Origin: UBA1672 sp964352665
GTDB taxonomy: Bacteria > Pseudomonadota > Alphaproteobacteria > Micavibrionales > Micavibrionaceae
Direction: 5' to 3'
Assembly (NCBI GenBank): GCA_964352665.1
Contig: CAYGSJ010000009.1
Coordinates: 1 to 64,000 of the forward strand
DNA length: 64,000 bases
The notes below the pieces were generated by a model. It was given only the letters and a program-made list of their open reading frames with translations. It made no database searches and was not told where the DNA came from. Of the stretch, positions 54,470-63,339 are shown piece after piece (positions within the stretch are counted from its first letter, which is position 1; the number at the start of each line of letters is the position of its first letter). The position numbers and the translations under genes are program-made.

Positions 54470-55434
54470 ACACTGTTAATCACGAAAAAGTAGCCGTTGT
54501 TATTCCTTGTTATAATGTTGCAAAACATATTGAGGGAGTCGTGGGCGCTATACCCGAAATGGTCAATAAAATATATTGTATTGATGATGCTTGCCCGCAA
54601 AATAGTAGGGAAATCATAGCTAAAATTGTTGATCCGCGCGTTGTGCTTTTAAAACACGATGTTAACCAAGGTGTCGGCGCCGCAGTTATTACAGGGTATA
54701 AAGCGGCGCTAGAAGACAATATGGATATCATTGTTAAAATTGATGGGGACGGACAGATGGATCCATCTTTAATATCTGTTTTTGTTACACCAATTTTGGA
54801 AGGGGAATGCGATTATACCAAGGGTAATCGTTTTTACAGAGTAGATGACGTACGGGCAATGCCCGCTGTACGTCTTTTTGGGAATGCGGTTTTGAGTTTT
54901 ATTACCAAAATATCTAGCGGTTATTGGACTATTTTTGATCCTAATAACGGCTATACAGCTATTCATGCAAAGGTATTAAAAGAATTGCCACTAGAAAAGA
55001 TTGCAAAGCGCTTCTTTTTCGAGAGCGATCTCCTTTTTCGTTTGAATACCATACGTGCGGCGATACAGGATATTCCTATGCGCGCGGTGTATGACAATGA
55101 GGAAAGTAACCTGCGCATTTCAGGGATATTGTTTCCCTTTCTATGTGGCCATTTAAGGAATTTCGCTAAACGCATCTTTTACAACTATGTTTTGCGGGAT
55201 TTTAGCGTTGCAACAATCCAGCTATTTCTAGGGGTTCCCTTTGTGTTATTTGGCCTGATTTTTGGCTGGATAAAATGGTCTGAATCTGTCGCTCATGGTG
55301 TTACTGCAAGTCCGGGAACCGTTATGCTCTGTGCTTTACCGGTCATTGTAGGGATGCAATTTTTGTTATCTTTTTTGAATTACGATATTCGTTCTGTTCC
55401 AGAGCGTGCGGTGCACAAAAAGTTAAGAAATTAA
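54466..55434 (+). CDS. GT2 polyprenyl-phosphate glycosyltransferase
   Basis: 322 aa. GT2 fold with VVIPCYNVAKHIEGVV, CIDDACPQ, HDVNQGVGAAVITGYKAAL and KIDGDGQMDP, the pattern of dolichol/undecaprenyl-phosphate sugar synthases (DPMS, GtrB, ArnC). Two C-terminal transmembrane helices (about residues 235-260 and 275-300) place it at the inner membrane. Paired with the small flippase-like gene before it, it suggests periplasmic or outer-leaflet modification of a glycan. Confidence 0.85.
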   Translation: MNTVNHEKVAVVIPCYNVAKHIEGVVGAIPEMVNKIYCIDDACPQNSREIIAKIVDPRVVLLKHDVNQGVGAAVITGYKAALEDNMDIIVKIDGDGQMDPSLISVFVTPILEGECDYTKGNRFYRVDDVRAMPAVRLFGNAVLSFITKISSGYWTIFDPNNGYTAIHAKVLKELPLEKIAKRFFFESDLLFRLNTIRAAIQDIPMRAVYDNEESNLRISGILFPFLCGHLRNFAKRIFYNYVLRDFSVATIQLFLGVPFVLFGLIFGWIKWSESVAHGVTASPGTVMLCALPVIVGMQFLLSFLNYDIRSVPERAVHKKLRN

Positions 55435-55549
55435 GAAAATCCCTTATATTTGCTAAATATTAACGCATTTCATACTAAAATCTTGTTGGTTTTGGGTACA
55501 ATGTGTTACCATAATTTCAATCAAAAAGAAAACTAAGCAGGGCGGAACA

Positions 55550-58012
55550 GTGACGGGTGATGCTACTATACAGGCGGAAGTCCAACAGCAAGAATTAACA
55601 AACAAAGAGCTTGTTAGGCTGGTTAGTCGCGTTACTTCACTTGTAAATACAGCCAACAATGTAGATAAGCCCCAAGAAGATAGAGATTCTGCGCGTGAAA
55701 AGCTGGTGGGTATATACTCTGAACAGGAAGCAGCGCTTCAAAATTCTGATCAACGTGTTTTATTGGATAACCCGGGCTTCAGAAAAATTGAAGGCGATAT
55801 AAGCTTTGAAAATGACCCGGCAACTGCAATTTTAACACGCGTCTATTTTCGAACTTTACCAGTTGAACAAGCAGCAAACCCCGTATTTCCAGGATTAGAT
55901 CGACAAGACAGCGCTAATTATGGCTGGCCAGAAGGTAAATCATATTCTCTGAAACCTGCTTTAGCGGAAGTCAGAGCGACTTTAGCGTACAAAGAGCTAT
56001 CTGAGTCACCGGCAGCTGCATTATTACAGCATCCTGCAGTTAAGTTGCTAGACAGTGATGGAGATATTACAGATGTTCTTGATTCTGACGTTAGAGAAGC
56101 CAGGTATGTAGGGTATGAATATCTCAAAACCCTGCCGATAAGCGAGCTAGAAAATCCTGTTTTTCCAGGATATATAGCCCCTGAAGGTGAAGATAGCAGT
56201 CCTAGCTTTGTACAGCCAGCAGAGGAAGTTCTTGCGCGGAGGCTACCTGTAGTAATAAATGTTGTAAATGCTGCCGCTTTAGATACGTACAGGGACGAGG
56301 GCAATGTTTCCTTTCCTTACGGTAATCTAAAACTTCCAGAAGGCGTAATTTCCAAGCCACCAGAACAGCGCGATGAAACCGGATATGATGAAGAAAACGG
56401 TGTAGAGGCAGCAGCAAAACTTAAAGAAAATATTGTGGTTTCAGGTGTTGTTAACCCATACCAGTATGCGCAGGTTCTTAATGGTAGTATTGATGTTTTT
56501 ACAGAGACTGTGGCCCCCATAAATGCTCTTATAGCCCTTGGTTCAAGATTGACGGGCAATAAGGCAGAACTTATTGATCCGCCTGACTTAGAGCCTCTCG
56601 AGGGTGGAGTTTTTGAGCACGATGGTGATATAAAAATTGAAGATATAGCGATAGCAAGCGGTATGACACCAGAGCAAACTCAAAAATTCACTGAAGAGGC
56701 GGTGGGAATACTGAGCCTTAGTACATTGGTTTTTGAAGGCAGGAAGTTTATGAATACTCCTGGCGCAACCTCATGGGCTATTGGAAAGGCAATGGAGGCG
56801 GAGAAAGCAGGGGCGGATAAAGACGATATTTTCACCGAAGACGGAATTAGTAGAGAATTTTTGAGAGGTGGCCCCGGTTTTAATGATGATAAAATTGATT
56901 TCCTCAATGCAAATATCAGACTTATGATAGCGGCTTCAAGCAGCAATGATGCGTCTTCAGCATCTTTGCCAACGGCAATATATGTGTTGAATGAAAATGA
57001 CCCCACTGATGTGCTCCGTCAATATGTTGGGGAGCAAGACAGGCTGGCTATGGGCATGGAAGCGCAGCCTATTTCCACGTTGCCTGAAAAAATAGCCGGT
57101 GAGGATGCTCTATTTACTGTGCCCGAAGATTTAATAGGCCAGTGGAATTTTAGAACACCTGTAATTGAAGACTTAAGTTTTTCAGGGTTTGGACTTTCAC
57201 AGGGATTTCTTACGAATAATGAAGGATCAGGAGTAAGATTCGGCTTTAACAGCGCTGCTGATCCCGAGGTATATTGGCGCCAAAGTTTAGATAATTTAGG
57301 CGATGTTGATGTTGGCCTTTTAGCGATTAGACCCGGTGATTTTGAGCGCGGATTTCATACTGATCGTCCCGGCTTAGAAAGACATTATAATGATGATCTT
57401 GATAATATTTCCGGCGCCAGATTTAATTTAGATGAGATAGAATTATCAACTGGAGATTTGAGATTCCACTTTTTAGGTGGTTTACAAGATGGAGATGATC
57501 CCATTTTTTCTGCTGGAGCCCTTTTTGAAACCCCAAGAGACGCAAGCGGATGGTCGTTCCAAAGCGGCACGGCTTTTACCTTCTTAGACCGTGATTCATC
57601 ATCAAACGAACCCGATGTATCACGCGTAGATACCTTTGTTAGAGCAAGAAAAGACTTTGAGTTGAGCGAAGGTGTTCCAGGTTTTATTGAAGGTGGTGGG
57701 CAAAGCTTATTTGATTTGAGCGGAAAAAAATCCGTAATGAACGGGGAAAGGTCTGACTTACATACTGCCTTTTTAAACGCAAGCAGTGCATTAGGGAACG
57801 AAGATAGTGTCTTGTGGCATATCAGGCCTATTGTCGGCCTTCATGGTAATTCGCGCGATAATTTTGGTGCGTATGGTGGCGTTAACTTTGTTCTTTTGGA
57901 GGATGTGACCCTCGGCGCTGCTCTTCACTATAATACAGAAGATGATCCATTTTCAGGACATGATGAAGGTCTTGAAGCCAGAGTTCAGCTGACTTATGGC
58001 CTTAGATTTTAA
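55550..58012 (+). CDS. Uncharacterised 820-aa protein with beta-barrel-like C-terminus
   Basis: I do not recognise this family. The only start codon available is GTG 55550 (GGGCGG upstream); the frame is open for only about 30 codons before it and has no ATG, GTG or TTG there. Residues about 60-220 hold two tandem repeats sharing NPVFPG preceded by TLP-x4-A/E (TLPVEQAANPVFPG, TLPISELENPVFPG). The last 270 residues alternate hydrophobic and polar and end in LTYGLRF, like an outer-membrane barrel. No signal peptide is visible, which conflicts with that. Its stop overlaps the convergent epimerase by 4 nt. Confidence 0.7.
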   Translation: MTGDATIQAEVQQQELTNKELVRLVSRVTSLVNTANNVDKPQEDRDSAREKLVGIYSEQEAALQNSDQRVLLDNPGFRKIEGDISFENDPATAILTRVYFRTLPVEQAANPVFPGLDRQDSANYGWPEGKSYSLKPALAEVRATLAYKELSESPAAALLQHPAVKLLDSDGDITDVLDSDVREARYVGYEYLKTLPISELENPVFPGYIAPEGEDSSPSFVQPAEEVLARRLPVVINVVNAAALDTYRDEGNVSFPYGNLKLPEGVISKPPEQRDETGYDEENGVEAAAKLKENIVVSGVVNPYQYAQVLNGSIDVFTETVAPINALIALGSRLTGNKAELIDPPDLEPLEGGVFEHDGDIKIEDIAIASGMTPEQTQKFTEEAVGILSLSTLVFEGRKFMNTPGATSWAIGKAMEAEKAGADKDDIFTEDGISREFLRGGPGFNDDKIDFLNANIRLMIAASSSNDASSASLPTAIYVLNENDPTDVLRQYVGEQDRLAMGMEAQPISTLPEKIAGEDALFTVPEDLIGQWNFRTPVIEDLSFSGFGLSQGFLTNNEGSGVRFGFNSAADPEVYWRQSLDNLGDVDVGLLAIRPGDFERGFHTDRPGLERHYNDDLDNISGARFNLDEIELSTGDLRFHFLGGLQDGDDPIFSAGALFETPRDASGWSFQSGTAFTFLDRDSSSNEPDVSRVDTFVRARKDFELSEGVPGFIEGGGQSLFDLSGKKSVMNGERSDLHTAFLNASSALGNEDSVLWHIRPIVGLHGNSRDNFGAYGGVNFVLLEDVTLGAALHYNTEDDPFSGHDEGLEARVQLTYGLRF

Positions 58013-58986
58013 ACATTATAATATTCTTTGTACCATTCAATAAATTTGGGGATTCCTGTATCAATAGAAGTTGTTGGTTTATAGCCTGTCAACTCGGTTG
58101 TTTCGGTTATATCCGCATATGTTTCTTTGATATCACCCGGCTGCATGGGTAAAAATTCTATATCTGCCTTTTTTCCAAAAGCCTTCTCCATTACCGCGAT
58201 ATAATCCATTAGGTTTTCACTCTTTTCGTTTCCGATATTTAAGACACGGTGAGGCGTATCTGAAATTGGGGGTTTTTCAAGGACAGATAGCACGCCGCTA
58301 ACAATGTCATCGATGTAAGTAAAATCACGTTTCATATTACCATCATTAAAGACAGGGACCTTCATACCCTGACTTATGGCCTTGGCAAAAATAACAGGGG
58401 ACATATCCGGCCTTCCCCAAGGGCCATAGACTGTGAAGAATCTCAGCCCTGTTTGTGGCATTCTATATAAATGACTGTAGCACTGGCTCATAAGTTCATC
58501 ACTGCGCTTTGTGGCTGCGTAAAGCGACACTGGAGTATCAACCCGGTCTTGCACAGAATAAGGGAGTTTTTGGTTTGCACCATAAACTGAGGACGAGCTA
58601 GCATATACAAGATGAATGAAATCTTCTGTATGGCGGCACAATTCAAGAATATTCAAATGTCCAATTATGTTACTTGAAATATAAGCGTGTGGATTTTCTA
58701 TTGAATATCTAACACCAGCCTGCGCTGCTAGATGAATCACTTTTTTAAAGGGGCCCTTGCGCTTCCATAGAGCGTTTAAGCTATCAGAATCAGAGATATC
58801 TAACTTAACAAAATCAAAATATTTGGATTTTTGCAAGATGGATAGCCTGTCTTGCTTCAATGACACATCATAGTAATCGTTAATATTATCGACCCCAACG
58901 ACGCTATGGCCAGCTTCAATTAAGGTTTTTGCCACATGAAACCCGATAAATCCTGCTACACCTGTTATAAAAATGGGGCCTGACAT
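58009..58986 (-). CDS. NAD-dependent epimerase, UDP-glucuronate 4-epimerase-like
   Basis: 325 aa extended SDR. ITGVAGFIGFHVAKTL is the NAD loop, DNINDYYDVSLKQDRL and HLAAQAGVRYSIENP follow. ASSSSVYG, the YAATK active site (Y-x-x-x-K) and RFFTVYGPWGRPDM are hallmarks of the CapI/LpsL uronate epimerases. It would supply UDP-galacturonate to a glycan. The ATG at 58986 is favoured over a TTG nine codons upstream because the conserved fold starts there. Confidence 0.87.
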   Translation of the reverse strand: MSGPIFITGVAGFIGFHVAKTLIEAGHSVVGVDNINDYYDVSLKQDRLSILQKSKYFDFVKLDISDSDSLNALWKRKGPFKKVIHLAAQAGVRYSIENPHAYISSNIIGHLNILELCRHTEDFIHLVYASSSSVYGANQKLPYSVQDRVDTPVSLYAATKRSDELMSQCYSHLYRMPQTGLRFFTVYGPWGRPDMSPVIFAKAISQGMKVPVFNDGNMKRDFTYIDDIVSGVLSVLEKPPISDTPHRVLNIGNEKSENLMDYIAVMEKAFGKKADIEFLPMQPGDIKETYADITETTELTGYKPTTSIDTGIPKFIEWYKEYYNV

Positions 58987-59231
58987 ACGTCTTGTTTGTC
59001 CTTTAATCCTCAAAAGAGGGGTTATAACGCACAGCCATCTTGAAAGCTAGCCCATAAAATTTATGATGGTGCACATACCAAGGAATTAGCCAATTATTTT
59101 ATTGCATTTTTTTTTCATAAATGCGATAAACCCACGATATCAAATGAGATAATTGTATTGAAAAAGAGCTTTATAAGGCTTTTTTAAGGTTATTTTCTTG
59201 AGTTTGCCAACATACGTAATGGGGAATTAAA

Positions 59232-62200
59232 GTGAACACGACATTTACAGCCAATAGAACATATATCGCAGATATTCGTAAGAAATCAAAAATTCTGCTT
59301 CTTTCTACCACGGCTTTTGTTGCAGGATCGTTTTTACTGCCTTGTCCGGCTAGTGCAGACCCAGAAAATTCATGGGATTACGACACAGTAGTCGCAGGAA
59401 ATGTTGGTAAAGATGTAACAACTCCCGGGCTTACAAATATTACTGTGACAGGTGGCAACGGTTACGTTGCTGGTAATGCCGATATTTATGATGGACATAC
59501 TGTAAATGTTGATGGTGATACAGGGGCTACCTTCGCTTATCGTGACAACCGCCACAATATTGAAACATCTCTTAACGGGGATTTGAATTCCAATATGCGT
59601 GTTGTCATTATCGATAAGGACGGAATTTTCTTTGAAAATGGTTCTAATGTCGATGTACAAAGTCTTGTGGCTACAACGGCTCATGTAGGCGCTATAGATG
59701 TTATGAATGGCGGTGACTTAACATTTTATGGTGTTAAGCATGGTGACGAGATTGTAAATCGCGGTACAATTACAGTTGCTGAGGCGGGTTTGGCCGCATT
59801 TGTTTCTCCCCATATAACTAATCATGGTGTTATTAATGCCAGAATGGGTAATGTTGTGATGGCGGCAGGTAAAACTGTAACGCTTGACCTTTATGGCGAT
59901 GGTTTGATTGAGGTTGCGGTCAATGGTCAGTTAAAAGATGCGCTTATAACAAACACGAATGTTATTGATGCCCAGGGCGGAAACGTGCAAATCACTGCTA
60001 AGGCGGCCAAAAATACCCTTGATAATATTATCAATAATCAAGGCATCATTGATGCTTCTTCTGCTACTGTGGAAGGCGGTAAAATCATCCTTTCTGGAGG
60101 GAATAAAGGTACTATAAAAAATGCAGGAACGATAAAAACCTCATCAGGTGGCTCGGTAGAAATATCAGGCGAGCGTTTTATCCAAAAGGAAGAGGTTGTG
60201 CCCTCAGTTGATGCAAATATTGTCACAGATGGTGGTGATGTAGAAATTACAACAAAGCGTAGTGTTCAGATTATAGACGGAACAATCGATGCGCGCGCTA
60301 CATCTCCTGAAAACCAAGGCGGTAATATCAATATCAATAACGGTGGCGCTTTTTATTCCGCTGCAGAGAATACGCTGAAAACAAATCAGGATGGGATGAT
60401 TGAAGTTAACCAGAATAAATCAGTATTTGTTCCATCAACAATTCAAAATGTCATTGATGCAATTGACAACACTGGAAACGGTACAAACACAATTAATGTA
60501 TCAGCTCACGAATATGCGGAGTCTGTAAGTGTTGATCACAATAATATTGTATTGAATGGTGCGAATGCCGGTACATTTGCCAGTAGCTGGTTTAGAGGGC
60601 CGGAAACAATAATATCTCCTAACTCTCCAGGCTTCCACGTTACCGCAGACAATGTTGTGATTGATGGTTTTATGGTTTTAGGTGGCGATCCAGGTATTTT
60701 TGTTGATGGTGCCGATAATGCTTCTATCCTGAACAATATTGTAACAGGCAGCACAACGCATGGTATTCAGCTATTGAATGCAGATGATGCTGTTATTCAA
60801 GGTAACAAAATATATGACATTGTTGGAAGTGGTATACATGCAGTAAATGCCGATAATATTCTGGTTGGCGGTTTCTGGTTCTGGCAGGGCAATACCGTTA
60901 TTGATACGTTCACAGGCATTCGTCTGCATAACGTAGATAATGGTAAAGTGATAGGAAATTATGTTGATACAACGACGGGCACAACTAAATTTGCCGATGG
61001 TATCCATATAGATGGTGGTGTGGATATCTTAGTTGCTCATAACATTACTAAGAATACTAATGATGAAGGTATTTACGTTAAAAACTCGACTGGCCATTTG
61101 GTTGTTAAGAATAACAAAGTCAGAAATGCTGGTTTAGATACGCCGGATATTGGCAGTGGTATTGAATTAATATCAACTCAAGGCTCGGCAGAAATTAAAG
61201 ATAATGACATTGATGGAACAGAGCACGCCGGCGTTTTGATTAAAGAATCAAAGACAGGCAGTGGCCCCTTTGACGTTTTAGGTAATAAAGTAAAAAATAC
61301 TGGTGCGGCGGGCATTGATGTTAAACAAAATGCGGGTAACATTTCCTATAATCATGTTTCGTATACACATGCACAAGGGATAAATGTTGAGAATAGCGCA
61401 GACTCTGTTATCAGCCACAATCACATAAAGAAAACTGGAGATGATGCAATTGATGTTGATTCTTCTCCTGATGTCGAGATTACTCATAATATAATTTCAG
61501 AAGCCGGAACCAACACAATTTATGGTGATGGCGTTGAGCTTTCCAATAGTGCGAATGCGCAGGTTATGTACAATTTTATAAGTGATGTTGCGAGTGATGC
61601 AGTTGAAGCCAAAACAAGTGCAGATTCTGATATTGAGTATAACATCTTGATAGGTGCAAATGAAAACGGCGTATATCTGGATAATTCACAAAACACAGAT
61701 ATCGAAAATAACTTTATCAAAGATATGGGCCATAATGGCGTTAAGGTCATTAACAGCTCTTTGACAAATGTGGAAGCAAACCTCATTAAGAATGTCGAAG
61801 AAAATGGCGTTCATGTTGATGGAGGAGAGCGTGTAAATGTAGTAGATAACACACTGTTTTTCATAGAAGGTGATGCAGTAAATGTTACAAACCACAATAA
61901 CGTTGATATTAAACGCAATATCATTAAATACGTTGGTGGTAATGGTATTTATAATGCTTACTCAGACGAAGCAAATATCGAAGACAATGAAATTTACAAG
62001 GTTGGCCATAATGGTATCAAGGTCCTGCACTCTACACATTCTGATGTGGAACGTAATATTATCTCAAAAACAGGCGGGAATGGTATATTAGGGATCGAGC
62101 TTATCTCTGCTGATATAAAGTTTAATCAAATAACAAAAACCTGGAAAAACGGAATTGCTTTGTATGGAGGAGCAATCTACGAAGTAAATAGCAATGATAT

Positions 62201-63221
62201 TTCCTGGACGCATAAAGACGGTATCCATATGGAAGACGTCGATAGGGCAGATTTGAAGTCTAATATGATTTCGTTTGCCTTTGGGGACGGTTTGCAAGTT
62301 CATAATGTAACGGATACGTATATAGAAAATAACGAAATTACAGGTAGCAAGCGCCATGGCGTCTATGTTTCCGGAGCGGATAATGGCACGGTTGTTTTTC
62401 AAGAAAATACGCTCACAAATAATGGCTGGTTTACTGGTTTAGCTGCAGCACGATTTGAAAGTGGTGCAATCGATATGAGCGATTTAACCGATCCAAATAC
62501 TTTTATAAACACAACAGGGTTTCCTGCTACTGCGATGCAGTTTGATAATATAACCCAAGACTCATCAAAATTAACTATTGTAGAAGAAACACTCGGCTCT
62601 ACTGTTTTTGATGGGTACACTTTAGAAGATAGTTTCTATGTTCGTTTTGAAGATGGATCTATTCTAAATCCTATCACAGGGGAACCCATTCTAATTAATG
62701 GCCGGTTTGCATCCTTTGATGGTGTCGTGCCCAACTTAATTGGCCCTACCTTACCACCGCTAACACTGCAATTTATCGAAGACCGCTTATATGATGCAGA
62801 TGATGTTACCGTTGATGGAAGAGGACAGATTTTCCTTGAATTGCCTGTAGCCGAACTTATTGGGCCAACTAATTTTCAAGACTTTCTTCAAGAAAATATA
62901 GAGCTGGATAATAATTCCAGTAATACAGCCAGCCTGATTATCAGAGGGTTACCTCCTATTGGTAACTTTGGACCTGCTGGGGGTGGTGCATCTTTTAATA
63001 ACATTACACCTGCAGCCGGTGGTTTAGGTGGAACAACCCCCGAAGATCTGGCAAATATCAATCCAGAAGCTGGTGATGACACACCGCAGCAACAAGTAAC
63101 CTGCTTATCTGACAATGCATTGAATTCATTAGGAAATGGTTCAGTAACCTATAATTTTGGTGGTTCATTTGAAGACAGTATAGCAGCAGCTTTTGAATGC
63201 GAGACCGCTTCGGCTCTTTAG
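59232..63221 (+). CDS. Large exported beta-helix protein with FHA/TPS-like N-terminus
   Basis: 1329 aa. GTG start after GGGGAATTAAA. A signal peptide of 42 residues (cut after PASA) is preceded by a long basic N-region, as in very large exoproteins. Residues about 60-320 resemble the filamentous-haemagglutinin/two-partner-secretion domain (KDGIFFENGSNVDVQSLVAT, cited as 20 residues, then NRGTITVA). From about 430 to 1060 there are some 25 parallel-beta-helix rungs of roughly 22-24 residues of the NosD/PbH1 type (G-I/V-x-V-x-x-S/A, then N-x-I). The C-terminus (about 1090-1329) is different and has two cysteines. A TpsB partner was not found. Probably a surface adhesin or glycan-binding protein; the C5-epimerase DPH motif is absent. 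Confidence 0.75.
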   Translation: MNTTFTANRTYIADIRKKSKILLLSTTAFVAGSFLLPCPASADPENSWDYDTVVAGNVGKDVTTPGLTNITVTGGNGYVAGNADIYDGHTVNVDGDTGATFAYRDNRHNIETSLNGDLNSNMRVVIIDKDGIFFENGSNVDVQSLVATTAHVGAIDVMNGGDLTFYGVKHGDEIVNRGTITVAEAGLAAFVSPHITNHGVINARMGNVVMAAGKTVTLDLYGDGLIEVAVNGQLKDALITNTNVIDAQGGNVQITAKAAKNTLDNIINNQGIIDASSATVEGGKIILSGGNKGTIKNAGTIKTSSGGSVEISGERFIQKEEVVPSVDANIVTDGGDVEITTKRSVQIIDGTIDARATSPENQGGNININNGGAFYSAAENTLKTNQDGMIEVNQNKSVFVPSTIQNVIDAIDNTGNGTNTINVSAHEYAESVSVDHNNIVLNGANAGTFASSWFRGPETIISPNSPGFHVTADNVVIDGFMVLGGDPGIFVDGADNASILNNIVTGSTTHGIQLLNADDAVIQGNKIYDIVGSGIHAVNADNILVGGFWFWQGNTVIDTFTGIRLHNVDNGKVIGNYVDTTTGTTKFADGIHIDGGVDILVAHNITKNTNDEGIYVKNSTGHLVVKNNKVRNAGLDTPDIGSGIELISTQGSAEIKDNDIDGTEHAGVLIKESKTGSGPFDVLGNKVKNTGAAGIDVKQNAGNISYNHVSYTHAQGINVENSADSVISHNHIKKTGDDAIDVDSSPDVEITHNIISEAGTNTIYGDGVELSNSANAQVMYNFISDVASDAVEAKTSADSDIEYNILIGANENGVYLDNSQNTDIENNFIKDMGHNGVKVINSSLTNVEANLIKNVEENGVHVDGGERVNVVDNTLFFIEGDAVNVTNHNNVDIKRNIIKYVGGNGIYNAYSDEANIEDNEIYKVGHNGIKVLHSTHSDVERNIISKTGGNGILGIELISADIKFNQITKTWKNGIALYGGAIYEVNSNDISWTHKDGIHMEDVDRADLKSNMISFAFGDGLQVHNVTDTYIENNEITGSKRHGVYVSGADNGTVVFQENTLTNNGWFTGLAAARFESGAIDMSDLTDPNTFINTTGFPATAMQFDNITQDSSKLTIVEETLGSTVFDGYTLEDSFYVRFEDGSILNPITGEPILINGRFASFDGVVPNLIGPTLPPLTLQFIEDRLYDADDVTVDGRGQIFLELPVAELIGPTNFQDFLQENIELDNNSSNTASLIIRGLPPIGNFGPAGGGASFNNITPAAGGLGGTTPEDLANINPEAGDDTPQQQVTCLSDNALNSLGNGSVTYNFGGSFEDSIAAAFECETASAL

Positions 63222-63262
63222 TTCTGGGATCACACAAATCCTAACATCCCATTAAAGTAACC

Positions 63263-63290
63263 TTATGTTAATTAATATTAGTTAACATAA
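63263..63290 (+). promoter_or_regulatory. Palindrome between the beta-helix gene and the RTX gene
   Basis: TTATGTTAA (63263-63271) and TTAACATAA (63282-63290) form a perfect 9-bp inverted repeat around a 10-nt A+T-only-but-one loop. It lies 42 nt after one stop and 50 nt before the next start. There is no T-run, so an operator is at least as likely as a terminator. Confidence 0.4.
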
Positions 63291-63339
63291 TAATAGGGTA
63301 GTGTGTTATTAGTACTAGGTGTGGTGCGGGGAAAAAGAA

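Noticed and set aside
60600..62400. Degenerate repeats of about 70 nt
   Set aside because: They correspond to beta-helix rungs of about 22-24 residues in one open frame, not to a DNA repeat element.
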